64,000 nt of DNA from Bimastos eiseni (lineage: Eukaryota; Annelida; Clitellata; Crassiclitellata; Lumbricidae): positions 17,992,358 through 18,056,357 of the forward strand of contig OY365810.1 in the NCBI GenBank assembly GCA_959347315.1, read 5' to 3'. Below, piece after piece: positions 1 through 12,200 of the stretch. The translations under genes were made by a program, and so were the position numbers. Positions within the stretch are counted from its first letter, which is position 1. Every line of letters begins with the position of its first letter. Under the pieces are notes generated by a model that had not been told where the DNA came from, did not search any database, and worked only from the letters and a program-made list of their open reading frames with translations.

Positions 1-650
1 TTTTCTTCTCTGCTTCCCTGGGGTCAGATAGTTTGTGATACTGATTAATGTTGAGCACTGTCATATTTAGGGGAGGTTTTACATGTTCAAACCTTCCAAA
101 ATAAATGCATTATTGTTATTAAATCTAAAAATGTAGACAAATGTCCAATGGAAATCCCTCCTTGAAAATTCAATTGTTTCCTGGGTACGTCTCTGGTGTT
201 GAGTTCCTAGGAGATAGGCACAGTGTGTTGCTTTGTCCAAATCTGTTTTTAACTCCACAGCATGAACTTCTGTGGTAAAGCCATGGTGACTTTTGACCAC
301 TTAAATAACCTCACCTTGTTTCCTTCCCTGTTCTTGGTTCTAGCTCCACCTTCTCTTACATGATTGAAGTGAAGATAGTGCTGTGGCTGATTGCAAACAG
401 CTTTATTGTTTGAATTGGTTGTAACATCTGACTGCATTCTCTGTGGAATTGACCATGTGACCATTTGGAAGGAAAACAGCCCTGCTTACAGTGCTTAGAT
501 CTCAGAGGCATAGACTGACATTGTGCCATGATTTAATCTTCCTCCATCCCAGTGATAAATTATTTGTTTATTATGGCTTAGAAGAACTTAAATAGACCAG
601 ATATATTTATAACTCTTCTGCCTTGGCAATTGGGACAGCAGTTGTGTAGT
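1..650. other. Intron upstream of the first visible Patched exon
   Basis: No exon resembling the Patched TM2-TM3 region is visible here, so the preceding exon lies outside the window. Confidence 0.55.
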
Positions 651-895
651 ACGGTGGTGTAGCGCGGTGGTGTAGCGCAGTGGTGTAGTGCGGTGGTGTA
701 GAGGTATGTTCTGTACCTTGAAACCAGAGGCTTATATGTTCAAATCTATTTCAAGCCACTGCATTAGTGACAATTATTGTCTGAGGATGGCAATGGGGAA
801 GTGCCTCAATCCTCTCATTCATGTATGGCAAAATGACCCATGGACCTGCCTTCAGGCAGAGAACTTCATCATCATCATCATCGTCTTCATGACTA
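651..895 (+). repeat. tRNA-derived SINE, family 1, plus orientation
   Basis: A polymerase-III-like head (TAGTGCGGTGGTGTAGAGG...TATGTTCAAATCT, box-A-like and box-B-like) is followed by a body ending ATGGACCTGCCTTCAGGCAG and a (CATCAT)n tail. The head is preceded by four tandem GCGGTGGTGTA units. Shares body and tail with the copy at 10945. Confidence 0.78.
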
Positions 896-1000
896 AGTTT
901 TTTCGCAATTGGAGTGCTGCTGAATATGTTGTTTCATTTTCATGCTGCATCATATGAGCAGTTGTCGATTTCATTTCATTTTCTTATGTACTGAAAACAG

Positions 1001-1096
1001 ATCGTGCCATTCTTGGCCATGGGACTTGGAATCAACGATGTATTCCTGATCGCCCATACTTACTCACAGTTGTCGCAAGCAGGCATTGCATACTTG
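1001..1096 (+). CDS. ptch: Patched exon: TM4 of sterol-sensing domain
   Basis: 32 codons, phase 0 to 0, between ...AAAACAG and GTAAGA. Begins [19 protein letters not shown], which aligns with the Patched VLPFLALGVGVDDVFLLAH segment. The first aspartate of the RND GxxxDD motif is asparagine here. Confidence 0.93.
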
Positions 1097-2294
1097 GTAA
1101 GAGTAGCGTTCACTGTCATTGATTTATGTGGTAAAATCCAGCCAACTGTAGACATCATAATTTCATAATTTCTGGTCAGAATGGTGGGACCTACATGCCC
1201 ATGCTTTTCGTATGCTTTTCGTATGCTTTTCGTATGCTTTTCATATGCTTTTATTCTTAAATGCTTTCTTGTTTTTAAAGACTTTTAATGTCTATATCTT
1301 TTAGCTGTGAGATGCAATTTGTTTTGAGATGTTTGGTTTTTATAATCTCTGTTGGCTAGTGGATTCAATTTCAGATGTGTTTGCTTTCAAAATGCTTTGG
1401 TTTTTGAATGTCTTTAGATCTACAATCCCTTTGCTTTTGGAATAAGTTGGCTTTAAGTTGGCTGTGGTTCTCAGATAGCCTTGGTTTGGGGACTGACTGT
1501 AATGTTCTGACTGCACTTCAAGTCCTGATTTGTTCCATTGCTCTTTGATGCCAAGTCTGTTCTTGGCACCAGACAGCTCTTCGATTCAATAGACTTCGGT
1601 TGCAAACTAAAGAAGACCGCTCTTTAAACACTTTAGTCCTTACAGTGTTTTTTGTCTGCGAAAGTTCTGACATGAAATGTTTATCTGCAAGCAGGTTTAA
1701 CAGTGAACAGTCTATCTGTCTGCCTGCCTGTCAATCTGTCTGTATGTCTGCCTTTGCTCCCATTACTGGACTGTAATGTTTGGGAAGGTAGTAATGAATA
1801 GTGATGTTTTTTTGTTTATGCTAGAGTTGAATAATCTAACAGCCCCTAACTGTATGAGTCTGTGAAGGTGCTTGTGGAAAGGGGGTTGGATAAATCTATT
1901 ACTACCTGTATTTTCTCTCAGCTTTGACTGTGTAAGGAGGAGTTTTTCAATTGGCAATGTGTATTTGCCAGGTGTTTCATAAATTCACACACATGTATAC
2001 TCTTATAATCAGCTAGCTGATTCATTAAACTTAATTTTTCAAGGTCAAGGTTTATTTTTAACTATTTGTGTGTGTAATATATGCCAAGGCGAATACTGCC
2101 AAATAGTTCCAAAAACGAGATATTCCGCCAAGGCGAATGTCCGAGGTGATTTCCGGTTTTGCCCTTATATATGTATATATTTATATATATATGTATATAT
2201 ATATATATATGTATATATATATGTATATATATGTATATATGCACACACATTGCACTTTCCAAAAACTGAAATGTAAACATGTATATAATATATA

Positions 2295-2345
<51 letters not shown>

Positions 2346-5300
2346 GGCATAACTGAGTAGACAATTGTGTATTAGCAGATTCAGTGTTGAGGTAATTGAA
2401 GGTTGACCATTAACATTCCCCTTCCCCAGCATTATTTGGTGAATGTACACAGTTAATCTCAAATGCAAATTGACTTAAACTTGGACCATTAGCCTTGGAT
2501 TTGGAGATATATATATATATATATAAATTATATATTCCAGTGTTGTTCGTATCTGTTTGCATGTTTGCTGTATACTTTCACTGATTTCTTTCTTTGCATT
2601 ATTTAAGGAATAAACACTAAAGTTTATCTTTAGTTTAGTGAGCGACTCTTTTACAGGACACGATCATCACTTGGAGTGTCTTACATAAAAGTGAAATCTG
2701 TTTTAGGAACAAACAGGCGAGTGCTTGAAGCGAATTGGTGTCTCAGTTCTTCTGACGTGCTTTGGCAATAGCTGTGCCTTCTTTATGGCTGCCATTATTC
2801 CAATTCCAGCAATGCGGGCGTTCTGCCTCCAGGTCAGTACATATATGCTCTCATGCTGCCTCCGCTGCCGCCGGCTACTGTTGCCAACAACACCAGTGGG
2901 TGGCCTGTTATTTGAATAGTAATCATTTGCCTGATTACAATTGGCTTTATTCTTTTAAAAATCTAGGGCATATTAAGTGTTCTGGCTTAAATTAAACTGT
3001 GGTGGTTCTGTGTTTGAGAGCTGGGTTAGGTGATATTGTGAATTTGTTTTCTCTGTAATCTGTTTGTCTTCTTACAAACTTTAATGGGAAGTGAAGAATG
3101 AGGGAGGAAACTGGACTTGGGTGTGAGTATAAGAAATTTTAGTAAGCTAACACTTAAAGGAGGAGATCAAAGCCAATCTTTCAGATGTCTATTATGAGGA
3201 GGGTCTTCATGTGTTTGTCATCGGCTTCTCCTTTGATCTCGGCTGCTATGTTGGCCTCCGCTCAGCTACTCAGCTACGGATCCAGGGATCTGGATCTGCC
3301 TTTCTGAACACTCTCTAATTTTAGGATGAAAATGGAGTTTGTTTATAGGTAATTCTTTCCTTTTCACTGGTTGACATCTGTTCATTCAGCCTTCAATGTG
3401 AGTCTAAGAAACAAAGGTCATAGGTCAGGAATAGCAGGTTGACCTTATGTTTGCAAATATGTCAACAGTTATGATTATATATATGTAGCTGTTATCTTTA
3501 AGAGATTTTATTAAATCTGTGATAACAGAATTGGAATGAGGTCACCCTTGGTTACTAGATACCTGTTTCTGGTCTTCTGTAACACTTCTGTTGGTTTCCA
3601 TTCCATTTCTGACCTGGCTGTTGGTCACTTGTACTGTATTAGTTTTAGATTATGACTCAGTGTCATGCTATACACATCCATAATACGCATTTAATTCATT
3701 AGTGACCAGTGTTTCTACTTACTATATATTGTTCGATTATAATAAGTTTATATTGTTCAATTTTCATAAGTTTATTGCCATTCTCCCAAGATGGTAGTGT
3801 CTTTTACTTTAATCATTTGCTAATAGTTATGCCCATCGTCAGGCATATCTGAAGGAGGCTTTGGGTACTATAATTAATTTACAATGGTTGGATTTTAAGC
3901 ATTATCTGTGATTAGTGGTGCATCTGCATTGCATGTTGATGACAATTGTATTCCTGCATTAGGAGTCAATTAATGCTAATTGAATAGCATCAACCATCAT
4001 CTGAGGACCAGACATTCTTTCTGAGCAATGTGCTCCCTGCTCTACAGTAGGAAGGAAGGAAGGAAGGCACCAGTGTTTTGATGTCTTATAGCTTTAGCTA
4101 AATATGACACCTGGTGGTGATGTGGTTTTGCATTGTCCAGTGTCTACTTCTATTTGGATGCCAAAAAAGTCTTCTTAGTTCTTTGCTTGGTGATTATTGG
4201 TCTTTGTACATTGATTGGCCTAAAATGCCATAAACTCCACAGATATTTGCTGACTGACCTCTATGAACCTTGTGTTGGTGAGAATAAGATGATGAAGTGT
4301 GTTAACAAGCAGCACTGTTTGGTGTTGTGTTGTGTAGTGTGGTGTGCTCATGTTGTTCAACCTGGCATCGGTTCTGCTTGTTTTTCCGGCTATTGTCAGC
4401 CTAGACCTGTTGCGAAGGATCGAACAGAGGGTTGATGTGTTCTGCTGCTTCAAGAGGTTAGAATTCTTTCTCTGATCTTACAACTAATGTCTTCCTCTTT
4501 TGTTGGTTGTTTCTTTTCATTCCGTTCATTCGTCCATTTTTTCTTGATCGTCTGTAAACGTCTCTGCTAAGATCGGTTGATCCTAAATTAGAAGCAGGCT
4601 TATCAAATGAGCCAGATATATTAATTATTAGTTGTTGATTGTTATGAAGGTTTTCTCTGACCAATGAGTCGAGTGTTGCACTGCCAGACATTAGCAGATC
4701 GCTGCCGTCATCGTACAGCAGCAGCAGCAGAAGCCAGTGCTACGAAAATAGACAAAGCAGGGCACTGCACCACACTGTAACGCTAACTGAACTGGATGGC
4801 AGTCATCCAGTCACAACGTTAGCAACAGATCATGATGCCTCAAGGCTGACATCACGGATCATAGGTGTGTATAGTCTTTTGGATGTTGTTAGAGATGGTC
4901 TTATTGCAATAACAGGAAGTTCTGTCGTTACATGGTGGGGTGAGGTTGGGGATGGGGTGGGGGTGAGGTTGGGGATGGGGTGGGGGTGAGGTTGGGGATG
5001 GGGTGGGGGTGAGGTTGGGGATGGGGTGGGGGTGAGGTTGGGGATGGGGTGGGGGTGAGGTTGGGGATGGGGTGGGGGTGTGCAATGTGGCCAAATGGAT
5101 TGAGTGCTTGACCTGTAATGCAAAGAGTATTGGTTCGAACCTCACCCACTGAGGAAGAAGAACCTGAAGTGAGCAAAGTCCATTGTTTGTCGTAGGGTCG
5201 GTCGTGTGTAAACTTCTGCACCCATGTAGATCTGCATTCTACTGCATGGCAGATGATAGCAAATGTAGAATGTATGCTCATTCAATGGTTGAATGTTACT

Positions 5301-6198
5301 GTCAACATTTTTAGAATTTATGCAGAAATGCCAGAGACTGTAGTCTTTCTTTGAGGATGCATAATGAATGTTAGATGTAACGTGTCTAATGTGAGCCCAT
5401 TAACATAGAGTGATGGCGGGGATGGGAAAGACAAGCCACGAGGAGTCACCAGGTTTTCATGTCAAGTTGAGTAATGCTGAAACTACCTCAAATATCCTCT
5501 TAAGCAAAATTACTTTCATTAAAATTTATGATGTGATTATGAATTTATTAAAAATATCTAAATATATGTAACATGAATGAGCATGACATATCTTAAGAAA
5601 TGGTGATGAAAAAAAACAAGGAAATGACCTCACATGTGATTTGATGTAACTGTTTCACTTGTACTGTGCATTGGCCCTTTAACGACCAGCGTGTAGTAAA
5701 GTGTAACCCTTAATCAATAATGCTGGTCGTTAAATGGTTAATAATAAATAATAAATGGTTAATAGCAAGTTAATGGTAAGTTAATAGCTTTGGAGAACAG
5801 GCTAACTGATAGCACTTTAAAAGCATTAACCCTTTGGTAAAATCTGGATGTCGACTATAGAGCTTCTTACTAGCAATGAAGTATATATGGACTATATATA
5901 CTACAGTGTATGTTCTAACTAAATCAGAATAATTTTATGCCAGTCAACTGAATTTGTAGACCTGGTGTCGCTGCCACAGTCAGCCACTTCTTCTAGTCAA
6001 TGTCTCGCTCCTACTGACATGGATTCGTGTCTTCTGTCCTGTCGTCAGAAGGTTTTCAAATGGTCACTGTCACACTTTGCCAGAGAAACATATGGTCCAT
6101 TTCTGGAACGAACACCAGTCAAGGTCAGTTTTAACCCAGTTTAGATTTTTCTTTGACACACACGTTGTTGGTCATCTGATAACAGCGGAAAGACATAC

Positions 6199-6268
<70 letters not shown>

Positions 6269-9200
6269 ATTGCATTGATGTTAAGGAGATTTAGTGTGAT
6301 TAACATACTCAGAGATGCATAATGATGAGCCAATCAGAGGACTTTGTGGCACGTAAATGGGTTTAAGGAATTGACTCTAAGCAGTTAACAGGTATATCGC
6401 AATTAATTAGCATAATATTATGATGCTCTATAAACACTGACATGTCCATTTGAAGAATAACTTTATGCTTCCATAAGAATCACTGTTACAATGCGGGCAG
6501 AGCTGCACTCGTGTTGTCACGCGCTTAAACGTTGTTGATCTTGCATGTAATCACAGTAATTTGAATTTGATGCGTTTAGGTTGTTGTGATCTGCGCATTT
6601 CTCGTCTGCGTGATTGCTGGGATGATTGGAATCATTCGGATCAAAGATGGTCTTGATCTTACGGATGTCGTTCCTCGCTTTACAGAGGAATACAACTTCC
6701 TTGAGGCGCAATCAAAATACTTCGGCTTCTACAACTTTTTTGCTGTCACTCAGGTTGAATACTCTGGTTAATTAACTGAATCTGATCAATTGTATTGTAC
6801 TTAGAATACAATTGATCTCACAGAATCCTGATACAATTGATAATGCTATAATATATTCTGGAAAAGCAATGGTTTGCATGATGATGTTACGCTCTGGTTT
6901 GACTACAGTCCAGCTCTTTGTCATTCATGAACATGAATTTTCTAGTTGTTAGATCTGCAGATCTTCTGGCAACCTAATCACAGAAGGCTGCTGCTTTGAT
7001 TGAACACTTGGCAGCCAACCAGAATCATTATTGCAGTTTTACTTGTGTAGCTCAGAATTTCTTGTGGGAGGTCTAACATTTTCTTCCATTTCCATCTTTA
7101 ATTGGTGAAAAATGTTTAAACATGGACATATTTGCGATGTGTTGCATGACAGCAGCTGTTCTCTTTCATGTTCGCTTTTTTTCTTAGTTTTTTGTGCAGC
7201 TGAGTGAGTTGTAGATTTCTTCATGTTCAGCTGGCAGTGGTCTGCTGCTGCTGTTTCTGTGACTGATCTCTGGTGGCTTCTTAGCATTAGCACATCTGTA
7301 CTTCATATGCAGTCATCATGGCTTTAGCCTCTCTTGCTTTCATCTCATTTCAGTGGTTTGCAGCCATTTGGAAAATCTGCATCAGTCACTTAGACAGATT
7401 GTGTGTAGATATAGCAGCTGAGGCTCCTTGTGGAGTGTAATAACAAGAAGTGCCTGTGTGAGGGAGCGTCTTAAATATAGACCGATTGTCTCAGTGAGCC
7501 AAATGGCATCAGATTGTTATGCTCTCCCATTGGCAATTGCTACAGACTGCAGGTGCAAAGCAACCACAGACCTATTTATTCCTCATGCTTCTGACTGAGT
7601 GTATACTTCAAGCCCTCTTTGAGAGCCAGAGCATTCTTTAATCAGCAAATGACTGTCTATTCAACAATAAAGGCTTGCTATCCCACATAAATTTATTTAA
7701 ACTTTCTGAACTTGATAATCTTGGAAAGGGTTGTTTCTGTTTTGCTCACGCCACAAATGCAAACTAAGATTTCCTGGTGTAAATTTTTAGAATTGGTAAT
7801 ATGTTCATTCAACTTAAGTTGAAAGATGAGAATTCTTATCTGACTAACATGTATACGAAAAGTTTTGACATTTTTGTCTTTTAGAATAATTTTGATTACA
7901 CGTCACCATCTAATCAGCTTCTCTTACACTCTTACCACCAAGCATTTCAGCAAGTGGATAAAATTATCAAATCTGAATCTGGAGGCCTGCCAGATTTTTG
8001 GCTGCAGATGTTCAGATCATGGTTGCTAGGTGAGACAAGTGAATCTACTCTTCTTAGTAATAATTGGCAGTACTCTGATTAATTTTCAAGAGCATTTGCA
8101 AACCATTATTACAACTTTTAGTTGACTAAGGTCTTGAGAATTGTATATACATTGAATAATATTACACAAGGCGTCTTTTGACAGCACACCCTCCAGTGCA
8201 TGTGTCTGTCAGGCTGCATGTTACTGGATGTCAACTGGTGAGACACTGAGACAACCTGAGACACAGATAAGCACCATAAAAGAACAATGAAACGTACAAT
8301 AAAAAATACATTGAAATAGTTAAATTTTGTTCAGTGTTTCTGTTACTGTTGACTGTTTCAACAAAAGTAATGTTTTGTATAAGTTTGGGATCTGTTATTG
8401 TTGACTGTTTCAACAAAAGTAATGTTTTGTATAAGTTTGGGATCTTTTGTTTACAAGTGGTATTTGTTGTGTTCTGAGAACTTCTCCTAAATCGGTAATT
8501 GAAAAATTCACTGCCCTGTAAATTATGTTGCTTGACTTATTTATTAGTTTATTGGATGATCTGCAGATATCCAGCAATCTTTTGATCGGGATATTGCCGA
8601 TGGATGCATCGTGGCTGACGGGTATTTGTCAAATGCTACTTCGAGTGGTCGTCTTGGTTACAAGCTGATTGTACAAACAGGAAGCATTGACGAACCGATC
8701 GACAAAAAGCGGGTAGGAAATTTGTCATTGAAAAATCATTCCAATCATTCCGATGTTAATGTTTTCAGCCTTTTGTTTATCTCTCTTGAGAAATTTTTTT
8801 TATAGTTTGTGTAATTAAATTTCAAGCATCTTGTAAACTATAACTTGCCTGAAACATTACAGTTAGACAGCTTTTATAAGATAAGACTGTTTTGATTAAG
8901 TGTGTGTTGCATTTAGGTTTACCATGGACGATTAGTGGACCAGAAAGGCATCATATACCCTCCTGCTTTCTACACATACCTCACTGCCTGGACGTCGAAT
9001 GATGCTTTAGCATACAGCTCATCACAAGCCACTCTACGGCCAAAACTTCGTGAATGGTTTCATGATGACAATGATGCAAGTGTCCAAAGTAAGACCAGTT
9101 TTATCAATATCATTTCATATTTTCGTAATTCAGTTTTGCAAGATAGATGCTAAGGCAGAGGCACTTTACTATATGCCAAGGCATAAATAATTATTTGTAT

Positions 9201-12200
9201 CCTCTTTTCTTTAACGTGGCTTGCGTAAAGTTTGTCATGAACGTTGGATCGTCGGTTCGTTGGAGTTCTGTAAACTATTTTTTCGGTATTTTCCCGTCAA
9301 CCTACAGAGCTGAAATTTTTTACACGTGTCACGCTTGCATGACAATGCAATGTATCAAATTTTTATAGACATAACTCAAAAATTGAGAAAATAAATTACA
9401 AAACATGCACATAATTAAATATCGTTTACCCACTCAAGCAAGTCCTTCTTGACGAGCTCCACTTGGGCAAGTTTACATAATAAATGTCTGAAGGGAATGG
9501 ATTGATTGTGCCATGTACCAGATTACCAAAAGCCAATAAAAGAGGGTCCCGAAAAACCCAAATTTTTACTTTCGCTTGTTCTCTGTTAAGACATAGCATC
9601 TCTTTAAATTTCACGATTGTCCTTTAGCAGTGCTCAGTGAACTTGATAAGACATCTGAAGTAATGAAACTGAAACTAGTATGTAGAGATTGAAGGGCTGG
9701 TTTCATTGTATTTGTGTGTTACTTTTCAGTTCCAAGGTCACCACCTCTAGTGTTTGCACAGCTGGCTTTTTACATGCACAACTTGGGAGACACGGACTCG
9801 ATTACAGCCACGATAAAGGTAACGTGTTAGCCTCGTAATCATCTGAATAAAGTCAACTGGAGTATTTAACCAATTTAATATGTATAATCATTAGTAAAGT
9901 TCTAAAGAAATTATCCTCGTGTCATGAGATACCAGGTTAGCTGATGCCATTATAACAACTTATGTGGAACCAACCAGCAGGTTAAAGTATAGTTAAAGGT
10001 AATCCAGACTGACATCCAGACTGACATATTTCATAATTTCTGTGTTTTGGTAGACCTGACATTCTGGCTCTGTTTTCATAACCCGCTGGTAAATCACTGG
10101 CATGGAATGACACCATCTGATTTTATTTTATTTATTTATTTATTTATTAGGAAATTTGATATCGCCTGTCTTCCAACATCTTTTGCTCAGAAGTGCACAC
10201 GCCTTGATGGCGCAATTGCAGTTGTACTGCAGAGCAATAGTGTGCAAACGATTTTCTCAAGGTCCCTACACAGTGACTGACGCCTCGGACGAGGGTCGAA
10301 CCCGCTCACTCAGCACACACCGAGTGTTACGGGCTGACCGCTCTAACCGATCAGCTACCATGCCTCACGATCTTGTATGCATTGAGCTCTCATTACCACT
10401 GTTCATTTTGAAAAATATTTGTTTGGTTGTCTATTTAAACAGGAGATACGCAACATCTGTGACTTGTTTTCTGCCAAAGGACTGCCTAACTTTCCAAGTG
10501 GCATCATCTTCTCATTCTGGGAGCAGTACATCAACCTGCGATTCTTTCTGTTGCTCGCTCTCATTGCTGTCCTTGTTGCGGAGTTTGTCGTCATAACCGT
10601 TGTTCTTCTTAATCCTTGGGCAGCCATTATTGTGGTCGGTCTTAATTCTGATTTTTCAGACAGGAATTTTTAGATTTTTATTTGCCTATTTATGTATCCA
10701 TCACTTCTATTTTATGTAGTGGATTGTGTGAAAGGACCTTTTAAGAAAATTTAATTAATTGTTGATTTGCTTGATGACTGAATATTTCTTTTTTTGATCA
10801 GTTTAATAAAATTTACTTTAATCAGTCATGCTTGATTAAAACTATTCTTGTGCTGACCTGCAATTATACAATTGCATGAAATAATTAAAGTTGTTACTGT
10901 TGCAAATGTTGGTTATGATCATTTACAATTATGTGAATGTTATATGATGATGATGCGTGCTCTGTCCGAAGGCAGGTCCATTGGCTTTACGCCATCCGGG
11001 GATGACATGAGTGAGGTGGTTTCCCCATTGTCTTTCTCGTAGACAATTATGGGTGAGCAACTTGTCCAAGGTCGCTATGTAGTGACTTGGGGTAGGTTCG
11101 AACCTGTGATCCTCTGAATGCAGGGCACCGAACATCCCACTACGCCGCCGTGCCCCATTTCCACCGCGCTCCATCCTGTTTTATGACCTTGTTTAAATTG
11201 ATGTAATCATTAGACCTGAAACTACAGGACTGATTTGTTGGAGTCCTATTGCTGACCCATTTGGTCTGTTTGCAGATGCTGTTGATGGCTAGAGTTGGTA
11301 TATTTACCAAGAATACTTTCATTATGACCTTGTTTATAATTTATGCTATTATTTATGCCTTTTGTAAGCTACTGTGCATTTGCTAGTAGTCTAATGAAGA
11401 ATATTCTTACTTACTTACTTAGTTTACAAGTCTATTATTAGTGTCATGTTTATGCTTCAGGTCGTAGTCATGGCAACGGTTGTTGTGGAGCTTTTTGGCT
11501 TCATGGGGCTTGTCTCTATAAAGCTGAGTGCCATTCCTGCTGTTATTCTGATTTTGACCATTGGCATCAGCCTCCAGTTTACCATTCACATAACGATCGT
11601 AAGTGCCTTTGCTTTTCCACTTCCCTATGCTAAATAGCATGTATTTTTGTTTTGTGTATGTAAGTTAAATATTGCTGTTGTCTGTTAATAACGATTGTTT
11701 GCATCGTGAATTGTAGGGAAGACTTAGGTGTTAAAGATCATATGATAATGGTGATGAAACATGGAAATAACTACGTATGACCATTCCATGCAATTTTCTA
11801 AGGTTTGACTGAATTTTCAAATTGTGATTGTGTTCAAGATTATTTGCTTAGTGCCATAACTCAGCCAAAGGACAATACGTTGCACAGGAATTCAAAGACG
11901 CCAATGATTGTTAGGTCTTGAAGTGTGATTTAAGTGTCCCCTTCACATGGTCAGGAAAATTGTTCCATGCAGTAGGTCCTGTGACAGAGAAGGAATCGTC
12001 ACCAAACCTCGTAGTAGACTATAGGTTTGTGAACTCTGATAAGAGGGATGCATTGTAATCCAGATGAAGGTTGTTAGAACAGTTAATGACTAACCTGCGT
12101 TGTTATATATTGGAGAAGTTTTATTGTTTTGTTTTCCTACTTTAGGGCTTTTTGACATCAATCGGAAGTCGGAATAGACGAATGGTGATGTCACTGGAGT

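Noticed and set aside
3150..3240. Inverted repeat GGAGATCAAAGCC / GGCTTCTCCTTTGATCTC
   Set aside because: Imperfect and isolated in a Patched intron; no element borders or RNA gene features found.
4830..5281. Minus-strand frames with [12 protein letters not shown] repeats
   Set aside because: Translation of the G-rich minisatellite; no splice or homology support, and the Patched gene lies on the other strand.
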